Source: Craterostigma plantagineum | Lineage: Eukaryota; Streptophyta; Magnoliopsida; Lamiales; Linderniaceae | DNA length: 64,000 nucleotides | Direction: 5' to 3' | NCBI GenBank assembly: GCA_027422505.1 | Contig: JAPQWV010001380.1 | Location: forward strand, 28,207-92,206 | Shown here: positions 24,201 to 34,000 of the stretch, in pieces | Position numbering within the stretch: the stretch's first letter is position 1 | Layout of the letters: each line of letters opens with the position of its first letter | Notes under the pieces: model-generated | The model's database searches: none | What the model was told of the DNA's origin: nothing | Seen by the model: the letters and a program-made list of their open reading frames with translations, nothing else | Program-made: the position numbers and the translations under genes

Positions 24201-27200
24201 TGCATTTTGTCGTTGATAATGCTGAAATCGCTAGTTTTGACCCCCATATTGCATATTTCTACCAAAAAAAGCTGTTTTCCTGGATAACAATTTGAAACTA
24301 TAAAGAAACTGAAATATTTTAGGAAAGAAGAGTTTTCGCTAATATCAGAAAAGGACAGGAATCGGCTTTCTAACTTACTTATCTTAAAGAAATGAGAAAA
24401 ACTATTACTTTAAAGTTCTTGACGGCGATCAACTCTCTTTTGTGCATGAGTTTAGAGGCTGAGGGGAAGTCTACTCTACTCTACTCAAGAGACACTCTCA
24501 CTCCTATCTTTCTCAGAGCTGCCACGGGAGTGCCATGTTGGGCATTTCTTTTATGTCTTTCTTTCTTGTTTAGGTGTGTAAGACCTGGTCATTCTCTAAA
24601 CCGTAGGTGTCTTAATGTGTGCAATGCTGCTTCCTTATCTTTGTCTTGGCTCTTTCCGGATTCTATCTGCTGGGTGATTTCCTGTGATCCGTTCAATGGC
24701 AAGCGATCTTTCGTAAAAGCACGAAGAAAGGGGTTAGCTAGGCCACCCGCCTGATCAGGGTTTCCATCCGAACTAGTAGAAAAAAGACAAGTAGTCAAGG
24801 AAGGCTGATTTTGAAGAGTTTGATGGCATAGATGAAGTGGCTCGAAGTCTGATAGGGAAAGTGATGGCAAAGGAAGAAGTCAATATACGCTGCCTGAGAA
24901 AGTCTATGGCCAGTGCTGGGGTTTGTAGGTCCCTTACTGTTATCCGTTTAGGGGCAAATCCTTCCAGTTTTTCTTAAGCAGTGAAGATGAGGCGAGTGTT
25001 TGGGGTACAATCTGCAACTATATAACAAAAGAGGACGCTTCTCCAGGGTGAGTAAGACTTGCTTCAAATAAAGGAAGTAGCAAACCTTCGGGATTGATGA
25101 GGAAGTTTTCATTATACACCCCTCTTGTCATTATAAAAAAGAAGGATTGATTCAATTACTGCTCCCAGTTCGGAAAAGTATAGGAATAAGGCTTTTTTTT
25201 CGGAAGCTCTGAAATGGAAACCTCCTCCACCTATCAGCTCCTTCGCTTGTCCTCATCCCTATGGTATAGTTCATCATCATCAGGGATTTGAAGACAGAGG
25301 AAGCACATTTCCTAGCCAGGCACCTTTGTATGAAACTTCTGCCTTCTTATTGGCCTCGTCCCTCTATCTTGGCTGGGTTATCCTTCATTACACTGAGGCT
25401 ATGTGATTCGAACCTATGGCCATCTTTCTTTGAATTTCAAGATTATCAAAGACGATTTCATTCCATGTTCGGGTTTGATTTTATCCGTCCTGGTTCACCC
25501 ATACAGAGCTGGAAATCCGGTTTACTCTACAACGACCGGGATGCTTGCACCTTCTATGGACAAGCCAAAGGAGGACCAACCAGAAAGGAAAAAAGACGAA
25601 AGCCCCGGAAAGAAGGACAAGAGGTGGGTTCCATCTAAATCAACCAAATCAATGTTTCCTGGGACTTTGTGGAGCAAGTTCAACCATAAGGCACTGCATC
25701 AAGCAACTCTAGGTTGTATAGCCTTGTGGTGTAAGGCTGTGTAAATAACTGGACCTTACCACCGGGCTCAAAGGATCTCATTCTCCGTTATCGGATTGGC
25801 TCGTGCTGGAAATGGGTTCTTCCCTCCGGGGTGGATTAACCCACAATCGGCCATGGGGTCACGAGGATCTGATCCTCAAACTGGGAGACAGGCATCGCTA
25901 ATCTCTTCCTAGCCCTAGTATTCTTAAATCCTTTTTCTAGGATCTCGTATGACCAATCCACGATTCCCAGCTTAAAGGAATGGCCTAGATCATCAGTACC
26001 TGGAAACCCTTCTATGGGCAATCCCTAGTGATTGGTGCCCCATCCATCATTCCCTATACCTCTTCTAGGTGGTTTGTAAAACAGAGAAAGCAGACCGGAC
26101 AATGAGTTGACCTAGGGAAATTTCCCAAGATGAGAAATATGGATGCCCTGCTGGTCTTGAGTAATTCGAAACACGTATAAAGGAAGGTCCATCGCTTATT
26201 CTTTACCGGTTCTTGAGTTCTTCAATTAAAGAGGGAAAACAACAAAAACCCGTGGAATACCAGTAACCTACCTAGGATAAGTCAGATTGTGAGCTACGAG
26301 GGAATGAGTAAGAAATCACCTTAGTTTCACAGTTTCTCTCTTTCTCTTTTGAGGGAGCGGAGGTGAGAAGTGTTGGGAATTTCAAAAGGGATCAAGTTAG
26401 GACTGATTGAATTTGTAGCACGGGTAGACGCGTAGGATAGTAACTACTCTTTTCCGAAGGCAGGGGGGACTCCGCTCGCTTTGTTCATCTTTTAGGAGCT
26501 CTCAGTCAAAGTTGTTTAGGTCGGTGAGCCTAATCAGTCAACCATACATCGGTCAAAATAGAGATGGAAAAAACCTCAACTGGGTTAACTTCGAGTTAAG
26601 ATTTAGCCGTTGCACTGTTCTAGTGGTTCAAGCAGGGTCCCCGAATAAGAATCTGAGAAAGTGATTCAAATTCAACATAGTACATGAGTGGCCCACCTAT
26701 ATCCGTCCCAATACTTGATCCTTATGGTAGTCAAGGAGCTGCCAAGGAAAGGTACTCGAGGTAGAAATCTGAAGACGAATAAATGGGTAGCTCATCTCAT
26801 AGGCTAGCTAGCCCATAGGGAATAGATCTCTTGCTTGCTATTGAACATTAAGCGGCAATAACATCTATCTCAGCTCTTGTTTCATCTCTGGCCAATCGGT
26901 AATAGGTAGGCGGCTCATAAAAGGCATATCCCAAGCTCTTAGCTCAGTTTGAGTGACTCCTGGAAAGGTAACTCAATAGGGATTCTCTCTATCGCCTTAG
27001 TCTGTCTTGACTCTTTCCCCGTGTATGATAGTTTCAAGTTGTAAGTCTGATCCTTCTCTTTAGCTAGTCCCATTCCTTTTTATCTTTCACCAAGCTCGGT
27101 ATGACTTGCTCGATACCAGGTATCGGTAATAGCATCAGCCTCATAGCCCGGCATGGCTTAATAGTGGTATACGGATTCCCCTGTTGGTGGTCCGCTTACT

Positions 27201-28696
27201 GTGCTATTTCAATGTTTCGGGGAAGAAGATGTTCGAAGGAACAAAGAGGAAGAAGGTTTTTCGGAAGTTACGTTGGTAATAAAGTTTGAAACTGGCCAAG
27301 CCCACGTACCAGAGCGCTATAATAAGTCAAATAAAGTATTCATTCCCCATATTTTTGGATATTCAATTTAGCACCCTGTCTTTGAAGCTTCTCGCAAAAA
27401 GTCGTTCGACGTGGGTTGATAAGGCTGTTGTGTTTAGTCCGGAGCTTAGGAACTGGCAATCATCGGTTAGAAATGGGTTATTGGAGGCTGAGGTACATTG
27501 TAACAATGATACAAATAATGTGGAATGTTTTGCATTATACAATGCCGCCAACCAGATTGTGTCAATATCTCCCTACTAACTAGATTTGGAAATTCTGCCG
27601 CAAGGCAAGGCTTGGGTGCTTATCTTGGATGGGAAGAAAGCGTTCAAACGAGTATACAACCAAAGGTTTCCTTCCTTCTTCGGGCTTCCTATCCCGAACT
27701 CCACTAATGGACTTTAGGTGCGAGCACCTTGCCACCAAACATCCTTACTGGCGTAGGGAGTAGAGCTTTCAGAACAGGACCGGCGCGTGCTGTTTACTAA
27801 GGTCATAACCGCCCCTTTCCTATCTATTAGTACGGTCTTAAGGCGCTTCCCAGGCCCAAAACTAATATACATCCTGGGTAAAGATAGCTCTATCAGGTCA
27901 TTCAAGAGAAGAGAGAAAATGCCTTTCGGCGGCTCAGCAATTGATGAGTGGCTTTTGCTCCTTGGCCTTTTTATCTTGATTAATCTTCCTGCTTGCGCCT
28001 CTTTCCCTAATCAGAATTCTCATAAGACCTTTGCTGCGGCAACCAATGAAGACATGTTGAGAGTTCTTCCGATAAGTAAGATGAAGACCCTATTGTTAGA
28101 TCCTATATCAACCAACCAGAGTTCCGTACATCATGAAGAGGAGACGGTGATGTTCACTCTATTGGTAATGCCTGTATCGAAGTCGGGCTGGCAGCAACCT
28201 GCACACTCGAAGAAGAACTAGCTATTTCAAGAATAATAGAGGAAGGGCTAGCGTCACTATCCACCCTATCGAATATTCCACTATTTATCCCTGGCAGCCT
28301 CAAGTGGTAAATTCTTTAATACCTCGCTAATACCGTTCATTAAGACACCAGGATCGACGTTCATTTTGTTAACTTTTACTAGAACCAAGCATCTAATGGT
28401 CCGCATCATCGGATCAAATGATACAACCAAAAGTGTAGAGGGAGAAGATGGGGACACAGTAGCCTCCGAAGTAGTGTCATAGTTAGCCGCGATCGGGAAT
28501 TGAATAAAGCCGATTCAAAAGAACTAGCTCGTTCACGTTGGAAATGTTTTGACTTATCTTTGTTGCACTAGGAAATTCAAGAATGAAGCCGCTTCCTTGC
28601 TTTCCAAGTAGATCTTTTCTGATTGTTTATGATAATATGTAGGTAGGATCGAAAAAAAGTCCCCCCTCAACCTTTTTGATTGTAGAAGGGTCCACA
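15290..28696. other. Long gene-poor mitochondrial-type region
   Basis: About 13.4 kb in which I recognise no mitochondrial gene, exon, tRNA, rRNA or plastid gene. The longer open frames (19679-20014, 24392-24754, 25288-25638, 27286-27579 and 27787-28221, all plus) have no signature I can name. Frames 27787-28221 (144 codons, one strongly hydrophobic segment, EWLLLLGLFILINLPACA) and 25288-25638 (basic, Lys-rich tail) are the best candidates for a second look. Spliced mitochondrial exons shorter than about 60 codons could have been missed. Confidence 0.45.
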
Positions 28697-29193
28697 TATG
28701 GGCACTGCCACTATCAATCAAATGGTGATGGCTTTTCTTTCAAGTAGTCCATAAACTCGCATGCTTTGCGGTGTGCGAAGACCAGCAATAGCTTGTAAAG
28801 AGATCTCTGGCGGTTCAGGATTTTGAGTTACCTTCAAGCCCCATTCTTTCCTTTGTCCCTCTTCACCAGGCCAAGCTCCCTCGATCTGAAAGAAATTCTC
28901 TTCCTTCCTCCATCTATGACCGGGATGGAACTTCTCCTCACAATTAGAGTATAGCACAAGAAGCCACGATTTCGCCTCGACTCTGCCTCAGCCGGTCTGA
29001 GACGCTTCATTCTTGGAAAGGTTGGCCTGGACTACCTTATTAGCAGGAGCTGCGGTGTGGCCTGGGGGCCATCGGATCGATTAAGACCTCGTCTAGCTCC
29101 CACTTTTGATTCAACCAAGCTAGCTAACCCAATGGCTGACGTGAGAGTGCTTGGTCTGAACATTTGGACGTAGAGACGAATGCCATCTCTCAG
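28697..29193 (-). pseudogene. Antisense Ty3/gypsy gag and protease fragment (part 1, downstream half)
   Basis: Read on the minus strand, this gives in order the C-terminal half of a Retrotrans_gag-type domain (LRDGIRLYVQMFRPSTLTSA), a linker (KRLRPAEAESRRNRG), a frame change, a degenerate zinc-knuckle region (NCEEKFHPGHRW), a linker with PPEISLQAIAGLRTPQSMRV, and, after another frameshift, a protease active site LIDSGSAH at about 28697-28724. This is the gag-to-protease order of plant Ty3/gypsy elements. Two or more frameshifts and the loss of the knuckle's last cysteine (HRW) show that it is dead. Its upstream half continues at 36750-37173, on the far side of element 1. Confidence 0.85.
29189..29193. 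repeat. Target-site duplication, left copy (CTCAG)
   Basis: CTCAG directly precedes the TGTAACACCC end of element 1 and recurs directly after its other end at 36745. A 5-bp duplication is the normal size for Ty3/gypsy integrases. Confidence 0.95.
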
Positions 29194-30059
29194 TGTAACA
29201 CCCGTAAAATTAACACGGGACTAACGCTAACTAATTTTGTAAATGTTCGAAATTAGTGGAGTTAATTTTCGGACAAAACGGATTATTCAGAATTAAGCCC
29301 GAAAATAATAATTAGGCTCGAGACTTAGGTAAAAATATTATGGGCCGAAAATGGTTTAGTAAGCACAAAAGAATAAAAAAGGCCCAATTATGTTAGATGA
29401 CCGAAAGTTGAATGGCCCAAATCGTTAAGATAAGAATAAAGATTTCTTAATGATAAGGAAAACTACCATGCGATTGCTTTGAGATAAGGACTCCACCACC
29501 TTAGGCAACCAATCATGATTGAGCAAGGATAATTCTTAGTGGCAAGGGAAGGTTACGTAAGAAGGTATCATCAACTAGTCACTTGTTAAGTGATAAAACC
29601 CTCACTTGTAATTGCAACGAAATAACATAATACAAAAGAGAGGTGAGAAAGACGTGAGAAAGCCGAGAAGGATTTGGCAAGTCTGATCAAATTCTCAACT
29701 TAGGGATTTCCCAAACTGAACTAAGGAGGTAAGGATCGTATTCTAACGTATAAGCCTCCTACTAGTTTATCTATTTAACATGTTATATGGTTTGATGAAT
29801 TTCCATTAAACCGAAGTAAGAAGGAACGAGGGAGAAGAAGAATTCGGGCAGATTCAACCTAGGAATTTATCTAATACTGCTAAGGACGTGAGGTAGGTGG
29901 CTTTTAACCCCTACAAACCCTTTTTAAAGCGTATTACGTTCCTCAAAAAAATTAGAATTTGGATGAAAGGGTCATCCGAGTTCGAAAGAAGTCATTTTAC
30001 AATTTTTTGGAAACGATACTGATGGATATATATATATTTTAGGGTTTTTGAGGGAGGAT

Positions 30060-30765
30060 CTCGATTTTTAGAACAATCTCGACAAAAGTGCGTGTGTCTT
30101 CAAATATTTTGAATATATCGAGAAGTAGATAAATATCGATACATGTTAGTGGTATGAAGATGTCGATATGTGTAAGGTCGCGACATTTGTTTAAGCAGGT
30201 AGAAGTCGAGACATATATATATGTAATAAGAAGATATCGATATGTAAGGTCCCGACATTTTATAAGGTTTCGACTTAGATCTCGGCAAGCTTGTAATATA
30301 TCGACATTTGTTACCTTGACATTTAATAAAGTCTCGACAATGGTCTCGATATTTATGTTGGTAGAAACCTCGATATTTGTATTAATATTTCGACAAGAAG
30401 ATATCGATAGCATAGTGGTCTCGACATTTTGTAAAGTTTCGATATATGGTCTCGAAGTTTATTTTTTTAATGTAGAGAAGATCTCGACATTTTATTCTAA
30501 GCAGTCTCGACATTTATTCTTTTCTCACTTAGTAGCTCGGCATGTTATTAATCTCGACATTTACATTTAACTAGGTCTCGACATCCTCAGTCTCGTTTCG
30601 ACATTTTCAATGTTGTTTCGACATTTAGCTATTAAGCTTATCGACATCTATACTTTATCTCGACATTTAACTCCTTTAATAAACCCGATATATGATAGCT
30701 TGTTCCGAGAAAGATATCGATATTTATACCTTTCACAAATAAAGTTTCGACATTTAATAAATTTC
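30060..30765 (+). repeat. Irregular array of TCTCGACATTT-type motifs inside the LTR
   Basis: The core (T)CGACATTT, with variants such as TCGATATTT, recurs some 25-30 times at irregular spacing of roughly 15-40 bp on one strand, interrupted by AT-rich filler. The same array is at about 34865-35570, and shorter versions at about 45720-46230 and 52750-53270 in element 2. It lies in the part of the LTR upstream of the likely promoter. A role as an enhancer or protein-binding array is possible but not shown. Confidence 0.85.
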
Positions 30766-31194
30766 GGTATTTTAGGATTTTACCATTTCTAGGGTTTTCA
30801 ATATTTTAGGGTTTATTTAATTTTTAGGAATGTCATTATTTTTAAGTTTTTATAAATTTTAGGGTTTTCTATAATTAGGGTTTGGAAACTTGAAACTTAT
30901 ACAGTTTAGTAACTATACTGATATCATAATATCTATTTATTCAGATGATCGACTTATAGGGATTCCACCAGACTTTATATTTGACGCTAGCTGGAGGACA
31001 GGTAGGTGGATTATCCATATACGATACGTAAACACAAATGTGAATTTATGTGTTTCCATGAGACTCTGTGATTTAAGTGACTTATGTGATTTACGTGTTT
31101 TTACGTATGTTTTATGTGACATCACGTTTCATGTGTATCACGTATATGCATGACATCGCACGACATGGTGAGGGATAATGACCACACTAGTGGT

Positions 31195-31217
31195 GACACC
31201 TTAAGACTTAAGGTGTC
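31195..31217. promoter_or_regulatory. Perfect 11-bp inverted repeat in the LTR
   Basis: GACACCTTAAG and CTTAAGGTGTC face each other across one base. The same palindrome is present in the right LTR of element 1 and, with one mismatch, in both LTRs of element 2 (near 46640 and 53675). Its conservation between diverged LTRs suggests a function, either as a dimeric protein site or an RNA hairpin. Confidence 0.7.
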
Positions 31218-31300
31218 GATTGAGCGGGGTAGTGTGTGCCGATATTGGCAGTCAGACTCGTAGCGGAGTTGAGGTTGGACTCGCAGGGCACCTAACGGGA

Positions 31301-31461
31301 GACAGACGTGAGCGATCTGTCTACTCGGGCGTGAGCGACCCGAGGTGCAAACCGTCGGATGAGTTGTGTAGCGGAAGGGGCGACCTGATAGGAGGACGTT
31401 GACGTGATCGATCAGCGCACTATCGGCGTGGGCACCGCTAGTCTGGCGTTAGCGACCAGAC
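31301..31461 (+). other. Series of stem-loops with a shared loop and different stems
   Basis: Three 21-base units share a 9-base centre: CGTGAGCGA in the first two, CGTTAGCGA in the third. Each is flanked by perfectly complementary 6-base arms that differ between units: GACAGA/TCTGTC (31301-31321), CTCGGG/CCCGAG (31324-31344) and GTCTGG/CCAGAC (31441-31461). Pairing kept with different sequences looks like covariation, pointing to RNA structure. The set recurs at 36105-36265 and in element 2 (46748-46791 with a damaged third unit; third unit again at 53922-53942). A TATA-like run follows the third unit directly. Confidence 0.75.
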
Positions 31462-31940
31462 GATATATTTTTATTTATTGCGCGCGAGGTGCCGAGTCCA
31501 GCCTAGGGCCCTGATATTGAGATACGATAAAAAAATGAGGGAAACGAGAGTGCATTATATCATGGTGAGAACTGGGAATGGGGAATGAGCGCACGCTGCA
31601 TTGCATCTTATTCACCTACTGGGCAAATCGCTCAGTGTTTACGTGTTGTAGGTACTGAGTCTGATGCTGATGCGCGTCAAGACTGAGGCGGCTGGTGGCG
31701 GTGCTCCACGGACTTTTGAGGGCGGGGCGGTACATGGATGAAGACCTGTGGAGCGGCGATTGGGTTTTGATCTTTTGACATTTTGGGCTTCGGCCCATTG
31801 TACAGATACTATTATGTAAAATAATATTTTGTTGTATTATAATATCTTTTAGAAAAAAGTTTTTAATTAGACGGGCCTTCCGCGGCTTACGTTGCGGAAA
31901 TCCGCCAAAATCCTAATTAGAAAAGTAGGGTCGCCACAGG

Positions 31941-31952
31941 TGGTATCAGAGC
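31941..31952 (+). other. Primer-binding site, element 1
   Basis: TGGTATCAGAGC, two bases after the left LTR, is the standard plant primer-binding site complementary to the 3' end of initiator methionine tRNA. The same site is used by element 2 and by the Cassandra copies in this window. Confidence 0.95.
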
Positions 31953-32096
31953 TTTGGCTTTAGATTCTGCAGACTGTCCATGTACTGCCGCTCAAAAGCC
32001 TGGAGAACCAGCCTAGCCTGTAAGTTCAATATTTGATTTCGTTATTACGTGTTATTTGATATGTGCTCTGTGTGAATAATTATAGAAATAGATAAA

Positions 32097-33403
32097 ATGT
32101 CGAGAGGACGACCGAGACGAGTGCTTTTAGGAGAAACAAGTCGTAGGGACGAACCTGAGTCCCCGACTCGTGAACGCGATACGATCCATCGTCTGACTGA
32201 ACTGATCCAGCGTCAGTCAGACCAAATTAACGATCTGATCAATCATCGGAGCTCATCCGAGCGTCGTTCCTCCCCACAACCCGATCGTGTGGAAATTATC
32301 GGGGAGAGATTCCGCAAACTAAATCCCCCAACTTTCGCCGAGGCCGCTAATCCTGCAGTGGCCGAGGATTGGATCGGCACAATAGAAGATCTCTTTGTCT
32401 ATAGCCGAGTACCGAATAATGAGAAGGTGTTGTGTGCCGTTTCCCTACTTCGGGGAAGCGCGCGGTTCTGGTGGAACACCGTAAAGGTGTTAGAAGATCC
32501 CGCAACTATGACCTGGGAGCGCTTCAGAGAACTTTTCTATGAAAGTACTTCACTGCTCACGACCAAGAGCAGCGAATGTACGAGTTCATGAACCTGAAGC
32601 AAGGGCGTATGCCAGTTGCGGAATATATCCGCAGATTCGAGGAGTTATCACGTTTTGCTCCTCACCTCGTAGCGACAAACACGCTGAAGGTTACGAGATT
32701 TATTCGGGGACTGAAGCCTGAATTCTATCGAGATCTAAGCGTGTCAGGTGTACGCCAGTTGGAATTCCGCCAAGCTACGGAGCGAGCACTGATAGCTGAG
32801 CAGGCGGAAGGAGTGGTGAGGGAAGCCCAAGAAGCGAACCGGAAGAGAGAAAGCCAACAAGGAGAAAGTGCTCAAAAGCGTCAATTTATTGGTAATGGTT
32901 CGAAAAATAAGGGTAACCGACCCGAACAACAAAGTTGGCGCCCGAACGTTTATCAGGGACCGACAAACGTCCCCAATAGACCACCAATAACAGCGCCCCG
33001 ATGCCAGCAGTGTGGGCGGAATCATTTTGGTGTTTGTTTCGGACCTCGATCTGTGCAAAATTTGCAATGCTTCCGGTGTGGAGAAACCGGACACGTTGCA
33101 CGAAATTGCACAAGAACTCAACCTCTGCTGCAGAACCAGCCGCAGAACTTGATTCGACCTCCACCTGTACCTGTGCGAGTTTTCACGTTGACGAACGAAG
33201 AGGCGGAGGCGAACCCAGCTGTATTCACGGGTACGTTGAATATTTTCCACATACCGTCTTCAATCCTTATCGATTCTGGAGCCACACATTCGTTTGTGTT
33301 GGCCATTTTCGTGACCAGGGCGGGAATATATCCCACCCATTCTTTCTACAACTACGTAGTTTTCTTCACCCCACGGGGATCGCCCGAAGGAGAGGGTAGT
33401 TAG
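32097..33403 (+). pseudogene. Element 1 gag with protease start
   Basis: Gag packages the element RNA into cytoplasmic particles; the aspartic protease cuts the polyprotein. The frame opens at ATG 32097 with a basic N terminus (MSRGRPRRVL), followed by a Retrotrans_gag-type domain (WIGTIEDLF, ARFWWNTVKVL). One base is missing from an A run near 32540, after which the reading continues in the overlapping frame from 32576 (MYEFMNLKQG). That part holds a CCHC zinc knuckle at 33068-33109 (CFRCGETGHVARNC) and the protease active site LIDSGATHSF at 33266-33295. The protease is cut short by disrupted sequence from about 33360. Comparison with element 2 shows the family resemblance throughout. Apart from the single frameshift, gag is well preserved. 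Confidence 0.93.
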
Positions 33404-33900
33404 GTTCCGATCACCCGAGGGAGAGGAATTTGAATTTTCTATAAAGATAAATAGTAAACCAATCCCTCGGATTGCCGCCTTGAAAGCTCATCGACTCGTA
33501 AATACGGGTTGCGAAACATTCCTGGAATTTGCGATAAAAGCCGATGTATCCTCCCAGCCAAAACTAGAAAAGGTCCCGATAGTAAAATCCCGATGTATTT
33601 CTCGAAGATCTCTCGGAATTACCTCCGAGTCGGGAAACCGAATTCGTTATTGATCCTATACCTGGAGCTGCTCCGATCTCTAGTCGTAGAACTAGAAACG
33701 AACCTAGTTTCTCACCATAGGAAGCCCCAGTGTTTTTCGTTAAGAAAAAAAAAAGAGACGGGTCGCTACAAGACCACGTCAGATTACCATCAATTGGAGA
33801 TCTGGGAGACAGACCCCCTACTGAAGGTCTTGAGGCAAAACCAGACCATGAGAATAGGAGTGCGCAGCGGAAGCGTAGTGGAAATAGAAATAAGTTAGCC
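33404..33900 (+). pseudogene. Element 1 pol remnants
   Basis: Short stretches resemble the protease-to-reverse-transcriptase linker (IAALKAHRLV near 33480) and reverse transcriptase (APVFFVKKK near 33725; YHQLEIWETD near 33790), in the same order as in element 2 but with the DNA between them deleted. No catalytic motif of reverse transcriptase, RNase H or integrase remains. Several separate deletions are needed, not one. Confidence 0.8.
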
Positions 33901-33989
33901 TAGAGAACGTAGAAAATAGATTGGACAAGTCTAGTCGTAGAACTAAACTCGAGTTCCCCACCATTGAATTACGGGGACGAAATTCTTTT

Positions 33990-34000
33990 AAGGGGGAGGA
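33990..34000 (+). other. Polypurine tract, element 1
   Basis: AAGGGGGAGGA abuts the right LTR and would prime plus-strand synthesis. The bases before it (GGGGACGAAATTCTTTTAA) are shared with element 2. Confidence 0.92.

Larger units (their letters stand above)
29194..31938 (+). repeat. Element 1 left LTR
   Basis: 2745 bp, starting TGTAACACCC and ending TCGCCACA. Unusually long for its short internal region. In order it contains an AT-rich start, an array of CGACATTT-type motifs (about 30060-30765), a cluster of TAGGGTTT motifs (30790-30883), an 11-bp perfect inverted repeat (31195-31217) and a GC-rich zone with stem-loops (31301-31461) next to a TATA-like run. Open frames seen inside it are products of the repeat array, not genes. 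Confidence 0.96.

Noticed and set aside
25400..25420. tRNA T-arm, suggested by GATTCGAACCT
   Set aside because: No acceptor stem or anticodon arm could be folded around it.
25836..26021. Mitovirus-like RNA polymerase fragment
   Set aside because: No conserved polymerase motif such as GDD in any frame.
30060..30765. Possible CRISPR-like array
   Set aside because: The repeat is too short, spacers vary widely in length and are AT-rich filler, and the array sits inside a plant LTR.
30039..30792. Open frames on both strands of the element 1 LTR (repeated at 34844-35597)
   Set aside because: They follow the CGACATTT array, are identical in both LTRs and have no protein features; they are by-products of the repeat.
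32744..33336. Minus-strand open frames within element 1 gag
   Set aside because: Shadows of the plus-strand gag, which has a zinc knuckle and protease site.
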